NCBI RefSeq assembly: GCF_014204985.1
Contig: NZ_JACHMP010000001.1
Coordinates: 5,828,001 to 5,892,000, forward strand
Length of the DNA stretch: 64,000 nt
Origin: Streptosporangium becharense
Lineage (GTDB): Bacteria > Actinomycetota > Actinomycetes > Streptosporangiales > Streptosporangiaceae
Reading direction: 5' to 3'
Part shown: piece by piece, positions 1-9,044 of the stretch
Layout: every line of letters starts with the position of its first letter
Numbering within the stretch: the first letter of the stretch is position 1
The notes under the pieces: generated by a model
Seen by the model: only the letters and a program-made list of their open reading frames with translations
Database searches by the model: none
What the model was told of the DNA's origin: nothing
Translations under genes and position numbers: made by a program

Positions 1-258
1 GTCTTCGGCATCCGCCGGTGCCGGTCGAGCGCGGCCGGGCACCGCGTCTCCACCATGGGCGAGCGGACGACCGGGGTGTCGCAGACCTGAGGTCGGCACC
101 GCGCAAAACTGTAACAAGCAGGTCGATTGCCATGAAACTTCGCAACGTACGGACGCCGGAAGCGTGACGGCGCGAACACTGGACCAGGTTCGACGGTTGG
201 CCTGATCCTTGCGCAGCTTGGCGCACGGGCCACTCGTGCGGCGGGGCGTCCGCCCTCG
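1..258. other. Left-edge region, possible 3' end of a truncated gene
   Basis: Frame 1 is open from the window edge to a TGA at 88-90 and could be the last 29 codons of a plus-strand gene whose body lies outside the window. I do not recognise the peptide. From 91 to 258 I see no gene; this stretch should hold the promoter of the MFS gene, but I cannot assign -35 or -10 boxes with confidence. Confidence 0.25.
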
Positions 259-1554
259 ATGATGAGGCGCATGACAACGCCTCCTCGGACACGCGAACGC
301 GGACTGCACCGCGCCTGGATCGTGGCGGGAGTCGCGTTCGTGGCCATCCTCGGCGCCGCCGGCTTCCGGGCGACGCCCGGCGTGCTGATCACTCCGCTGC
401 AGGAGGAGTTCGGCTGGTCTCGGGGCACGATCTCTCTCGCCGTATCCGTCAACCTCATGCTCTACGGGCTGACCGCACCCTTCGCCGCCGCCCTCATGGA
501 CCGCTTCGGCATGCGCAGGGTGGTGACGTACGCGCTGCTGCTGGTCGCCGCAGGCAGCGGGTTCACCATCCTGATGAACGCCCCCTGGCAGCTTGTGCTG
601 TGCTGGGGCGTCCTGGTGGGCCTCGGGACCGGGTCGATGGCCCTGGTCCTCGCGGCGACCCTCACCGAACGGTGGTTCGTCCGCCACCGCGGCCTGGTCA
701 CCGGTGTGCTCACCGCGGGCGGCGCCACCGGGCAACTGGTCTTCCTACCCGTCCTCGCCCACCTGGCCGCCGGCCACGGTTGGCGCTGGGCCGCCGTCAC
801 GGTGGCGGTGGCCGCCCTCGCCGTGGTCCCGCTCGTCTGGTTCCTGCTGCGCGACCACCCCGCGGAGGTGGGCACCACGGCCCTGGGCGCCGACCCCGCC
901 GCACCCCCGCCCGTCCGGTCCGCCGCCCCGACCGGCGCCGGTGAGGCCGCGTTCCGGGCCCTCGGCGTACTGCGGAGCGCCGCGCGGACCCGCCCCTTCT
1001 GGCTGCTCGCCGGAGGGTTCGCGATCTGCGGGATGAGCACCAACGGCCTGGTTGGCACCCACTTCATCCCCGCCGCCCACGACCACGGCATGCCGGAGCC
1101 GACTGCGGCCGGACTGCTCGCGCTCGTCGGGATCTTCGACGTCGCCGGAACCGTCGTGTCCGGCTGGCTGAGCGACAGAGTCGACTCGCGCATCCTGCTC
1201 GGCGCCTACTACGGGCTGCGTGGCCTGTCACTGCTGGTGCTGCCCGGCCTGTTCACGGCCACCGCCGAGCCCAGCATGCTCGTGTTCATCATCTTCTACG
1301 GCCTCGACTGGGTGGCCACGGTCCCGCCCACGGTGGCCCTGTGTCGTCAGATCTACGGCCCGGACGGGGCCGTGGTGTTCGGCTGGGTCTTCGCCTCCCA
1401 CCAGGTCGGAGCCGCGATCGCCGCGGTCGGCGCCGGACTCACCCGCGACCACCTCGGCACCTACGACCTCGCCTGGTACACCGCGGCCGTCCTCTGCTTC
1501 GCCGCCGCCCTCATGTCGGTGGCCATCGCGAGGAAGGCATCCTTGAAGGCGTGA
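259..1554 (+). CDS. MFS transporter (12-TM permease)
   Basis: A major facilitator superfamily permease of about 431 residues, the usual length. About twelve hydrophobic helices run from near residue 18 to the C-terminus. The loop between helices 2 and 3 has DRFGMRR, an MFS motif-A-like GxxxDRxGxR signature, and the matching loop in the second half carries SGWLSDRVDSR. A Pro/Ala-rich loop near residues 205-230 separates the halves. The pattern suggests an oxalate/formate-antiporter or monocarboxylate-type MFS, but substrate cannot be read from sequence. ATGs at 259, 262 and 271 are all possible starts. The stop overlaps the GTG of the peptidyl-tRNA hydrolase gene (GTGA), so the two are probably cotranscribed. 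Confidence 0.85.
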   Translation: MMRRMTTPPRTRERGLHRAWIVAGVAFVAILGAAGFRATPGVLITPLQEEFGWSRGTISLAVSVNLMLYGLTAPFAAALMDRFGMRRVVTYALLLVAAGSGFTILMNAPWQLVLCWGVLVGLGTGSMALVLAATLTERWFVRHRGLVTGVLTAGGATGQLVFLPVLAHLAAGHGWRWAAVTVAVAALAVVPLVWFLLRDHPAEVGTTALGADPAAPPPVRSAAPTGAGEAAFRALGVLRSAARTRPFWLLAGGFAICGMSTNGLVGTHFIPAAHDHGMPEPTAAGLLALVGIFDVAGTVVSGWLSDRVDSRILLGAYYGLRGLSLLVLPGLFTATAEPSMLVFIIFYGLDWVATVPPTVALCRQIYGPDGAVVFGWVFASHQVGAAIAAVGAGLTRDHLGTYDLAWYTAAVLCFAAALMSVAIARKASLKA

Positions 1555-2303
1555 CAGAGCAAGTGACAGGGCGACAGGACGGGCACGCCACAGGCCCGGC
1601 GGGAGAGCAGGCCGGCACGCGGCACGGAGCGGACGATCCGCCGCGCGAGGACAGGATGGTGCTCCCGCTCGTGGTGCGGATCGAACGCGCCTCCCCGCCC
1701 GGGCGTTCCGACGCCCTGGAGGCGGCGGCGCTCGCCGTGCTGACGCTGCTCGGCGATCCCCGGGCGCGCGACGGCGGAGAGTGGGCCGAGCCGGTCCGGG
1801 CCTGGGACACCAGCAGGTTCAGGAAGGTCGTCCGGCGGGCACGCGGGTCCGAGTGGCGCCGGGTCCTCGATCTGCCGGGCGTCACCGTCGTCTCCGGCAC
1901 CGCCGAGGTCCGCGTCCACCCGCCGATCCCGCTCGACGGCTGGCCCAAGGACCTGTCCCGGCTCCAGGTCTCCGGCACCGAGCTGACCGACGCCGCCGAG
2001 CCCGGACCGCCGGGGGAGGTGGTCCTCTGGCTCAACCCGGAGCTGAGGATGTCCGCGGGCAAGGCCATGGCCCAGGCCGGGCACGCCGCCCAGCTCGCCT
2101 GGCAGGGCAGTGACGAGGAGGCCCGGCGGGCGTGGCGCGACCGAGGTCTGGCGGTCTCCGTGCGGACACCCGGCCCCGGCGCGTGGGCCGCTCTGGTCGC
2201 CTCCGGCCTGCCGGTGGTCCGGGACGCGGGGTTCACGGAGATCGCACCCGGGTCGTGCACGGTCGTTGCGGACGCCCCCTGGCTGCGCCTCGCGGTCGGC
2301 TAG
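1551..2303 (+). CDS. PTH2-family peptidyl-tRNA hydrolase-like protein
   Basis: About 250 residues. I start it at GTG 1551, which overlaps the TGA of the MFS gene by four bases; the frame stays open upstream to 1341, but only inside the MFS gene. The C-terminal 110 residues hold the PTH2 signature: a strand (VVLWLNPELRMS) then GKAMAQAGHAAQLAW, matching the GKxxAQxxHA segment that carries the catalytic Lys and His of archaeal and eukaryotic Pth2. PTH2 enzymes cleave peptidyl-tRNA. The N-terminal 130 residues are an actinobacterial extension of unknown role. Most bacteria use unrelated Pth1, so this is probably a second enzyme. Confidence 0.75.
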   Translation: MTEQVTGRQDGHATGPAGEQAGTRHGADDPPREDRMVLPLVVRIERASPPGRSDALEAAALAVLTLLGDPRARDGGEWAEPVRAWDTSRFRKVVRRARGSEWRRVLDLPGVTVVSGTAEVRVHPPIPLDGWPKDLSRLQVSGTELTDAAEPGPPGEVVLWLNPELRMSAGKAMAQAGHAAQLAWQGSDEEARRAWRDRGLAVSVRTPGPGAWAALVASGLPVVRDAGFTEIAPGSCTVVADAPWLRLAVG

Positions 2304-2471
2304 GGCCGGAAAGCTCCTCGGCCCGTACCCCCAGGTCTGTCAGCCGGTCGGCGGCACTGGTCTGTTCGCCACGATCGACGGGCGGGCACGGTTCCCTGCC
2401 GCCGCGCGTCTCGGCGATGCGTAATCAGACGATGTCGTGGACCGCCCCCGGGGTCACGCGCACGATCGGCC

Positions 2472-3593
2472 CTACCCGACGCCCTCGGGGCTCGGCTGAG
2501 ATCCTCCAGGCCGCCCCGCGGCGCTGAGACCGCCCGGTGCCCTCCGGGTCTCCCCGTCGGGGGAGACCCGGAGGGCCGGGGCCGGCCCGGTGATCTTGAC
2601 GATGTCGGCGAACACGCCGCCCTCCGGGGTGAGACGCGCCGCCGCAGGGTTGTCGTAGACCACCAGGAGACGCCCGTCGTCGACGACCGCGATCCCCTCC
2701 GCGTGGTCGTGCCTGTCGCCGTGCGGCAGATCCACGACCGTCTCCACCCGGTGCGTGACGGACGGCCCGTCCTCGGGCCGCCAGCGCAGCACCCGGATCG
2801 GGCCGTCGAGACTCATGGTCGGCCCGGCGAGGATCAGCAGGTCGTCCCCGTACGGGCACAGGTCACGTACTCCGAGCCCGCCCAGGTCGAGGAAGTGCGT
2901 CCGGTAGGGCCTGCCGTCGATGGGGGCCAGCCTGAGCCGGCCGGGCCGCCGCGGGTCGCTCTCCGGCCGGATCTCCAGCAGCACCGCCCAGCCGCGCAGC
3001 ACCGGCCCGCGCAGGCCCACGAACAGACGGGTGCCGACCACGGCGATGCCCTCGATGTCCAGGCCGTTGTCCTTGCTGGGGATCGACACGAACGGGCCCA
3101 GATGCGGGTCCTTCGCGATCAGGTCGGCCAGGTTGCGGCCGGCACCGGACAGGATCTCCGCCCTGCGGGTGCCGTCCTCGCGCACCGGGACGGCGCCGGC
3201 CAGCGGCAGTCGTAGGAGGATGTAGCGGTTCTCCTCGCGCACCACGTCGGCGAGGCGGCGGCGGGCCCGGTCCGGCGAGTGGTGCGCCTTGACCCGCCTG
3301 CGCTTGAGGCTGTGCGAACCGACGGCCCACAGCCAGCCGTCCGCGCGGGCCAGCCCCTCGATGTCCGCCTCGTCCTCGCGTCCGGCCGGCAGGTCCACGA
3401 AGTCGGCCAGGTGGAAGGTGCGCTGGTCGTCATAGCGGTCGTCACGGAACGTCAGGCGTTCCACCGTCGCGGTCTCGTCACCCGCCACCCAGACGTCGGC
3501 GCCGTCGACGCGGACCGCCGACAGATTGGTGTGCGTTTCGGCCTCACGCGAGACGACGTCGAACCGGAGTTCCACCTGGCGTTCCACGAACAT
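2472..3593 (-). CDS. DUF3616 family protein
   Basis: About 373 residues from ATG 3593; the frame is open upstream to 3728, but that part looks non-coding. Repeated short motifs of the type D-IEGLA, GSHSLKR and DIEGIAVVG, with alternating hydrophobic strands, fit a beta-propeller-like fold and the DUF3616 family as I remember it. There is no signal peptide or membrane helix, so it is probably cytosolic. Function is unknown. The last ~35 codons cross a perfect 16-bp hairpin (2540-2575) and look low-complexity, so the C-terminal tail may be a recent extension. It is convergent with the PTH2 gene. Confidence 0.7.
   Translation of the reverse strand: MFVERQVELRFDVVSREAETHTNLSAVRVDGADVWVAGDETATVERLTFRDDRYDDQRTFHLADFVDLPAGREDEADIEGLARADGWLWAVGSHSLKRRRVKAHHSPDRARRRLADVVREENRYILLRLPLAGAVPVREDGTRRAEILSGAGRNLADLIAKDPHLGPFVSIPSKDNGLDIEGIAVVGTRLFVGLRGPVLRGWAVLLEIRPESDPRRPGRLRLAPIDGRPYRTHFLDLGGLGVRDLCPYGDDLLILAGPTMSLDGPIRVLRWRPEDGPSVTHRVETVVDLPHGDRHDHAEGIAVVDDGRLLVVYDNPAAARLTPEGGVFADIVKITGPAPALRVSPDGETRRAPGGLSAAGRPGGSQPSPEGVG
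2540..2575. terminator. Perfect 16-bp hairpin within the end of the DUF3616 gene
   Basis: CCCTCCGGGTCTCCCC (2540-2555) pairs with its complement at 2560-2575 around a GTCG loop. It lies between two convergent genes and would suit a bidirectional terminator, although it is inside the annotated 3' coding end of the leftward gene. There is no T-tract. Confidence 0.5.
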
Positions 3594-3701
3594 CCTGGAA
3601 TCATCGCAGGGTGCGGCAGCGGGGAACGGGGCAGGTACTCGTTCTCGAAGTGTGATGGGTATGTCGCACAGGAAAACTGGATTTGTCGTACGCTCCCGAT
3701 C

Positions 3702-4781
3702 GTGCTCGATGGGCTGGGTGGGACTCAAGGGACCCGGGAGAAGGGTTCCGCACCGACGCGCGCCGCCGAGGCGGACACGCCGGAGCTGCCGCAGGCCGGG
3801 GTGCGGCCCCGCCCGAAGCCGTCCGCCTCGCCCGTGAAGCGGTCCCTCATCGGCGACCTGCGGATGCGTGTGATCTACCGCATCCTCGCCGTGGTCACCG
3901 CGCTGGCCGTGGCGGCGGTCGCGGCGGTGACGGGGTTCTTCTCCTCGGGCTCCTCAGATCAACCGGGCGGGGATGCGTCGGGGCCGATCGCCGCGCCATC
4001 TGCCGCGGCGCCCTCGCCCGGTTCCAGTTCTCCGCCCGTGCCGGCACCCACGCAGCCGGCACAACCGACACAGTCCGTGCAGCCCACGCAGTCCGCACAG
4101 TCCGCGCAGGTGCCGGCCGCCTCCCCACCGCAGACCCCCTCCGCCTCGGCGCCCGCGAGCGCCACGCCCTCCGCGCCGGCGTCGTCCGGCGATCCCGGTG
4201 ACACCGGCACGGCGACCCCGGAGCCCGACCGCAGCGCCGTGGTGGCCGCCCTGGCCGACCCGCGCGTCCCCGAGCTGCGGCGCGATCGTCGCCTGGGCCG
4301 GCTGCCCGGTAAGTCGTACCGGAGCAAGCACCGCATCCAGGACCGCAAGGCGGGTGTGTCGCTGGTCCGTCTCGGCAGGCCCTGGAAGATCTTCGGCGCG
4401 GCGCCTTTCTCGACCAGGCAGGTGCTGCCGAGGGCGAAGGGCGCCGGTCACCGGGCGATGCTCGTGAGCTGCCCGGTGCCGACCCTGGTGCAACGGGCAC
4501 CGAAGGACACCGCGCTGCTGGCCGCCCGCTGGACGCTCAACCACCATCCCAGGGGAAGCAGGATCTCCTGGGTGGCCTCCCAGCCCCTCAAGAGGGGCTG
4601 GCTGCTCGCCTACCGGGTGAACTACAGGGTCAAGGGCAAGCCGCGTTCCTCGATGGCCGCCGTCGCCGTGACGGAGGTTCCCGGGGCCAAGCCCGCGATG
4701 CTCTTCGTGACCATTCCCGACAGCCAGCGCGGGCACTGGCGCGACATCAACACCGCGGTCTCCTCCCTGCGGCTCGGATAG
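3702..4781 (+). CDS. Membrane-anchored protein with Ser/Pro/Ala linker, unknown function
   Basis: About 359 residues from GTG 3702; ATG 3864 just before the membrane helix is an alternative start. A short Arg/Lys-rich N-terminus is followed by one membrane helix near residues 56-75 (RILAVVTALAVAAVAAVTG), then a 100-residue linker of Pro, Ser, Ala, Thr and Gln with PTQ/PAQ repeats, then a ~170-residue folded domain rich in Arg, Val and Trp. The layout predicts a single-pass protein with its C-terminal domain outside the cell. I do not recognise the domain. It is divergent from the DUF3616 gene across about 110 bases. Confidence 0.65.
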   Translation: MLDGLGGTQGTREKGSAPTRAAEADTPELPQAGVRPRPKPSASPVKRSLIGDLRMRVIYRILAVVTALAVAAVAAVTGFFSSGSSDQPGGDASGPIAAPSAAAPSPGSSSPPVPAPTQPAQPTQSVQPTQSAQSAQVPAASPPQTPSASAPASATPSAPASSGDPGDTGTATPEPDRSAVVAALADPRVPELRRDRRLGRLPGKSYRSKHRIQDRKAGVSLVRLGRPWKIFGAAPFSTRQVLPRAKGAGHRAMLVSCPVPTLVQRAPKDTALLAARWTLNHHPRGSRISWVASQPLKRGWLLAYRVNYRVKGKPRSSMAAVAVTEVPGAKPAMLFVTIPDSQRGHWRDINTAVSSLRLG

Positions 4782-4860
4782 CGACCGGCCCGCGCGGGCA
4801 CCGGCCGCCGGACCGGAGGGCGGGGCGTTCCGCCGCGTGCGACCGGCCGTCCGGGCTCAT

Positions 4861-4908
4861 GGCGTTCCGGGGCACGGGCGTTCTGGGGTACGGGCGTTCC
4901 GGGGTGCC
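4861..4908. repeat. Three tandem copies of a 16-bp unit
   Basis: Three adjacent 16-bp units of the form GGCGTTCCGGGGYACG lie just upstream of the Maf gene. The third copy diverges at its last bases. No coding role is evident. Confidence 0.6.
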
Positions 4909-4952
4909 CCGCGGCGGGGTGGTGAAGGGAACCGGTGGGCCCGCTAGGCTCG

Positions 4953-5552
4953 ATGGGCGTGACCCAGATCGTGCTCGCCTCCGCGTCCCCCGCCCGCCTC
5001 GCCCTGCTCCGCAGCGCCGGACTCGATCCCAAGGTGATCGTCAGCGGGGTCGACGAAGACGCCGTCACCGCGGACGGCCCGAGTGAGCTCTGCCTCGCGC
5101 TGGCACGCGCCAAGGCCGCCGTGGTGGCCGGCGGCCTGACCGACGGCCTCGTCATCGGCTGCGACTCGGTGCTGGAGCTCGACGGGCAGGCGTACGGCAA
5201 GCCTTCCTCCCCCGAGGAGGCCGTGGCGCGGTGGCGGCGCATGCGCGGGCGCGAGGGCCGCCTGCTGACCGGCCACTGTGTGATCGACGTGGCCACGGGC
5301 CGGGAGGCGGCGGAGGTGGGGGCGACCACCGTGCGGTTCGGGACCCCGGGTGACGACGAGATCGCCGCCTACGTCGCCACCGGTGAGCCCCTCCGCGTCG
5401 CGGGCGCGTTCACGCTCGACGGCCACGGCGGCTGGTTCGTCGAGGGGATCGACGGAGACCACGGCAATGTCCTGGGCATCTCGCTGCCCTTGCTCCGCTG
5501 CCTCTTCGCTGCCCTGGACGTCTTCGTTCCCGGTCTGTGGCAGCGGGCCTGA
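4953..5552 (+). CDS. maf: Maf-family nucleoside triphosphate pyrophosphatase
   Basis: About 199 residues, the normal Maf length. The N-terminal [16 protein letters not shown] is the phosphate-binding signature of the family, followed by [10 protein letters not shown] (the conserved CDxx segment with catalytic Asp) and a [11 protein letters not shown] stretch. Maf proteins hydrolyse non-canonical or methylated NTPs to NMP and pyrophosphate and are linked to septum and cell-shape phenotypes. ATG 4953 is chosen because the family motif starts within ten residues; GTG 4959 is also possible. It stands alone between two transcripts of unknown linkage. Confidence 0.9.
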   Translation: MGVTQIVLASASPARLALLRSAGLDPKVIVSGVDEDAVTADGPSELCLALARAKAAVVAGGLTDGLVIGCDSVLELDGQAYGKPSSPEEAVARWRRMRGREGRLLTGHCVIDVATGREAAEVGATTVRFGTPGDDEIAAYVATGEPLRVAGAFTLDGHGGWFVEGIDGDHGNVLGISLPLLRCLFAALDVFVPGLWQRA

Positions 5553-5629
5553 CCCGTCCGGCGGGATGGGCGTCCGCGAATCGCCTGTCTTCGGACATAC
5601 GGTGGAAGCCAACCCGATAATCTTCCGCC

Positions 5630-6502
5630 ATGGGTCATATCCGTTCCTTCATGGACGGCATCGGGTTCTTCTTCCAGGGACTGCGCTGGGTGGCACGGCA
5701 TCCGCGCTGGTGGCTGTTCGGGCTGATCCCGGCCTTGGTGGTGTTCGTCCTCTACGCGGTGGGGCTCTACTTCCTCGGCACGAACGCGCTGGAGATCGCG
5801 GACTGGGCGACGCCGTTCGCCGACGGATGGGGTGAGACGGCGAGGAACGCGCTGCGCGGCGTGGTCGGGCTGGCGCTCTTCGGCGCGGGAGTGGTCCTGT
5901 CCGTGGTGACCTTCGCGGCCGTCACCCTCATCGTGGGCGAGCCCTTCTACGAGAGGCTCTCCGAGAAGGTCGAGGAGACCCACGGCGAGGTGCCGACCGG
6001 GCACGAGACCCCGTTCTGGAAATCGATCCCCAGGTCCGTCAAGGACAGCCTGGTCACCCTCGGATGGGTGCTGGTGTTCACGGTTCCGCTGTTCTTCCTC
6101 GGGTTCGTCCCCGTGATCGGGCAGACGGTGGTGCCCGTCCTCGGCGCGCTGGTCTCCGGGTTCTTCCTGACGGTCGAACTGACCACACTGGCCCTGGAGC
6201 GCAGGGGCATGGTGCGCAAGAGCCGGTTCGCCCTCCTCCGCAGCAACAAGGCGACCTCCCTCGGCTTCGGGGTCCTGCTCTTCCTGCTCTTCCTCGTGCC
6301 CTTCGTCTCAGTGATCGCCATGCCCGCCGCCGTGGTCGGTGCGACCATCATGGTCCGCACACGCCTGACGGCACCTGCCTTCCCCGCCGGAGGACCGAAC
6401 ACCGGCCCGCGCTTCGGCGGAGATCCCCGGTCGGCTGGGGATCCGCGTTTCGGGGAGGATCCGCGACTGGGTGGGGATCCGCGTTTCGGCGGGAGGTTCT
6501 GA
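5630..6502 (+). CDS. EI24 (CysZ-like) membrane protein
   Basis: About 290 residues with four to six hydrophobic segments (near residues 28-50, 77-105, 145-190 and 215-245), fitting the EI24 domain, a CysZ-related family; CysZ itself aids sulfate uptake. The N-terminal FFFQGLRWVARHPRWW is a typical pre-helix stretch. After the last helix comes a ~45-residue hydrophilic tail built from GDPRFGG-like repeats. The tail repeats and the tandem array that starts at the stop codon share TTTCGG-containing units, so the array may have grown out of, or into, the coding end. Confidence 0.8.
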   Translation: MGHIRSFMDGIGFFFQGLRWVARHPRWWLFGLIPALVVFVLYAVGLYFLGTNALEIADWATPFADGWGETARNALRGVVGLALFGAGVVLSVVTFAAVTLIVGEPFYERLSEKVEETHGEVPTGHETPFWKSIPRSVKDSLVTLGWVLVFTVPLFFLGFVPVIGQTVVPVLGALVSGFFLTVELTTLALERRGMVRKSRFALLRSNKATSLGFGVLLFLLFLVPFVSVIAMPAAVVGATIMVRTRLTAPAFPAGGPNTGPRFGGDPRSAGDPRFGEDPRLGGDPRFGGRF

Positions 6503-6641
6503 GCGGTCCTCCGGTTTCGGGGGCCTGAGCGGTCTTCCGGTTTCGGGGAGCTGAGCGGTCCTCCGGTTTCGGGGGCCCGCGTGGTTCTCCCGTTTCGGGG
6601 GCTTGAGCAGCCCTCTGCTTTCGGGGGCTTGAGCGGCCCTT
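6501..6641. repeat. 26-bp tandem repeat array just past a stop codon
   Basis: Five complete 26-bp units (6501, 6527, 6553, 6579, 6605) and a partial sixth at 6631, each of the form GAGCGGTCCTCCGGTTTCGG plus about six bases. Later units are more degenerate. The array overlaps the stop codon of the EI24 gene and ends about 115 bases before the DUF4192 start. Confidence 0.85.
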
Positions 6642-6756
6642 GGTGATCCGACACGGTGAGAGGCCTCGGAAGGAGGCTGTGGACAGCCGGAGGCGTTTTC
6701 CACAGAACGTGGTTCGCCTCCGAAACGGGGCCCGCGATCCGGCGAAGCTTGCGGCC

Positions 6757-7962
6757 ATGACAACCGATCGCCCGGCGTCGTCGGCCTCCCCGGCTTCGCC
6801 ACCCGCCCGCCCCGCATCCGCCACACCGCCCCGGCTCCTGCTCGAATCCACCGAGGACGTCCTCGGTGCCGTTCCCTACCTGCTGGGATTCCATCCCTCC
6901 GACAGTCTGGTCGTGGTCGGTCTCATCGGCGGCCCTCCGCGCAGCCGGCTGCACCTCACCGTCCGATGGGATCTGCCCCTGGCCATCGGCGACCCGGACC
7001 AGGTCGTCCCGCTGTTCCACAAAGAAGGCGTCACCCACGTCCTCGTGGCCGGCTACGGGCCGGGCTCGCTCGTCACCCCCGCCGCGGAAGCGGTCACGGC
7101 ACTTTTCCGCAGCGGCGGCCTCACCGTCGTCGACACGCTTCGGGTCGAGGGAGACCGTTACTGGTCCTACGGGTGCCAGGGCGTCGGCTGCTGTCCCGCC
7201 GACGGCACACCGTACGCGCATCGCGCCACCGCGGTGGCCGCCGAGGCCGTTCTGCAGGGGCTGGTAGCGTTGCCCGACCGCAAGACCCTGGAACGATCGC
7301 TTGACCCGGTCGAGGGTCCCGCGCGCGAAGGTGTTCGCCGGGCGACGGGCCGGATCACCGGAGAGGTGCGCAGCAGGCTGGCCGGGTGTGGAGACGCCGA
7401 GAGGTTCGCCGCGGAGTTCGTCGCGGAGGGTGTGGCCAGGGTTCGTGCGGCGATCGGCGTCTGCGCCTCGGGCGGGCGACTGGACGACGAACAGGCGATC
7501 AGGCTCGGCCTTGATCTGGCGGTCATCCGCGTCCGCGACGAGGCATGGACACTGGTCACGGACGACGATCACGACGTCCATCTCCGACTGTGGCACGACC
7601 TCACCCGGCGGCTGGAGCCCAGGTTCGTGCCACCGGCGGCTTCCCTGCTCGGCATGGTCGCCTGGCGGCAGGGAGACTCCGCCCTGGCGGGCGTAGCCCT
7701 CACTCGGGCGCTTGAGATCGACCCCTCATACTCGATGGCCAACCTGCTCATGCACGCTCTGCGCAGTCTGGTCCCGCCGCGTGTCCTCCGGGAGGGGATG
7801 CCCGGCCCGGAGGAACTCGATCAGGAGATGGGCAGCCCCCGAACCGCCTGGCTGCTCCCAATGATCATGTTATTGGACGACCCCGGCGAGCCATGTGATT
7901 CACGGCGTGGGGCGACCACGAGCCCTTCTCAGCCCTCCTCACGCCTACGGCGCTCGTTGTAG
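6757..7962 (+). CDS. DUF4192 domain protein
   Basis: About 401 residues from ATG 6757; the open frame reaches back to 6640, but only ATG 6757 places a Ser/Ala/Pro-rich tail directly before the domain. The core begins LLESTEDVLGAVPYLLGFHP and SDSLVVVGL, the hallmark opening of DUF4192, a conserved actinobacterial domain of unknown function. A GCQGVGCCPADG motif near residue 140 is also typical. Codon 372 (7870-7872) is TTA, a rare leucine codon in such genomes. The last 34 bases overlap the 3' end of the convergent gene at 7929-8267. Confidence 0.85.
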   Translation: MTTDRPASSASPASPPARPASATPPRLLLESTEDVLGAVPYLLGFHPSDSLVVVGLIGGPPRSRLHLTVRWDLPLAIGDPDQVVPLFHKEGVTHVLVAGYGPGSLVTPAAEAVTALFRSGGLTVVDTLRVEGDRYWSYGCQGVGCCPADGTPYAHRATAVAAEAVLQGLVALPDRKTLERSLDPVEGPAREGVRRATGRITGEVRSRLAGCGDAERFAAEFVAEGVARVRAAIGVCASGGRLDDEQAIRLGLDLAVIRVRDEAWTLVTDDDHDVHLRLWHDLTRRLEPRFVPPAASLLGMVAWRQGDSALAGVALTRALEIDPSYSMANLLMHALRSLVPPRVLREGMPGPEELDQEMGSPRTAWLLPMIMLLDDPGEPCDSRRGATTSPSQPSSRLRRSL

Positions 7963-8267
7963 GCCCGCACCCTGGGCGGGTAACCGGTCAACTGCACGTC
8001 GTAGACGGGTAACCCGAGGTCACGCGCCACCTTGCGGATCACCGCAGGCGAGCCGACCCGGCGCCGGGTCCACTCCCCGTCGTCGGCGACCGCCATCGCC
8101 GTGGTGTCGGTGGCGAAGGTCTCAGGCTCGACGTAGAACTCCACCCCGCGACGCGACTTTGCGAAGGCGATGAGCGCTTCGATGTCGGTGTCGTTCGCCT
8201 CACGATCGAACTTGGAGATCTTCGGCCCACGCAGACGCCTCAACCCGTAGCGATCTCGCCATCTCAT
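7929..8267 (-). CDS. Small conserved hypothetical protein
   Basis: 112 residues from ATG 8267. It is charged, with no signal peptide or membrane helix. The central part (IEALIAFAKSRRGVEFYVEPETF) and the C-terminal VIRKVARDLGLPVYDVQLTGYP look like a compact alpha/beta protein. I have seen similar small actinobacterial proteins but cannot name a function. Its 3' end overlaps that of the DUF4192 gene by 34 bases, tail to tail. Confidence 0.65.
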   Translation of the reverse strand: MRWRDRYGLRRLRGPKISKFDREANDTDIEALIAFAKSRRGVEFYVEPETFATDTTAMAVADDGEWTRRRVGSPAVIRKVARDLGLPVYDVQLTGYPPRVRAYNERRRREEG

Positions 8268-8411
8268 GTCTCCTTGTATACCTCTCCTTCCCGCTCCACG
8301 GCAGGAGGCCAGGGGTTGTTCTCAGGGGCTTGTAGGGGTTCCTCCGGATGCGCCGGCCCGACGTCATGAACAAGCATTGGGAGAAACAGGCGAAGGAAGG
8401 GTGACGGTTCC

Positions 8412-9044
8412 ATGGCAGGCACATCGACACCAGCGGCTGGTCCCTGGCAGGGGGCAGCGCCGGCGGCAGGCATGCGGCCTGAGTACGCCGGGCTTCGGGT
8501 GAGCAATCAGGATCGGGAGCAGGTGGTCGAGCATGTCAAGGCTGCCTACGCCGAGGGGAGACTCGACAAGTTCGAGTTCGACGACCGGCTGGAGCGGGCG
8601 ATGACGGCCCGTGTGCACGGTGACCTCATGCCGATCATGCATGAGCTGTACGGTTCACGCCCGGCACATCCCGCGCCGTATCCCTTCTCGCCGGGCATGC
8701 CCCCCGCCGCTCATCCCGGTCTGCGGAGTGACATCGGGGCCGACCGCCTGGGCGCCGCCGCGGCGCACATGTTCCCCCTGGTCGGCATGGTCGCCATCGG
8801 TCCGCTGATCCTGATGCTCACCGCGGGTAAGAGTTCGCCCTACATCCGGAGGCACGCGGTGGAGGCGCTCAACTTCCAGCTGACGATGCTCGCGGCCAGC
8901 GTGGTGCTGGCGATCACGATCGTGGGCGCCGTCCTGACGCCGGTGCTCTGGATCGGTGGCGTGATCATGTCCGTGATCGCCGGGGTCGCGGCCCTGGGCG
9001 GCGGTGACTTCCGTTACCCCTGGACACTGCGCCTGGTGAAGTAA
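8412..9044 (+). CDS. DUF1707 / DUF4870 membrane protein
   Basis: About 210 residues. Residues 25-80 (RVSNQDREQVVEHVKAAYAE, then EFDDRLERAMTAR) are a DUF1707 domain, a short actinobacterial helical module usually at the N-terminus of membrane proteins. Residues 115-205 are a DUF4870 domain with three membrane helices and the YIRRHAVEALNFQLT signature. Role unknown; DUF1707-DUF4870 fusions are common and often annotated as stress or envelope proteins. A GGAAGGG ribosome site lies about ten bases before ATG 8412. Confidence 0.85.
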   Translation: MAGTSTPAAGPWQGAAPAAGMRPEYAGLRVSNQDREQVVEHVKAAYAEGRLDKFEFDDRLERAMTARVHGDLMPIMHELYGSRPAHPAPYPFSPGMPPAAHPGLRSDIGADRLGAAAAHMFPLVGMVAIGPLILMLTAGKSSPYIRRHAVEALNFQLTMLAASVVLAITIVGAVLTPVLWIGGVIMSVIAGVAALGGGDFRYPWTLRLVK

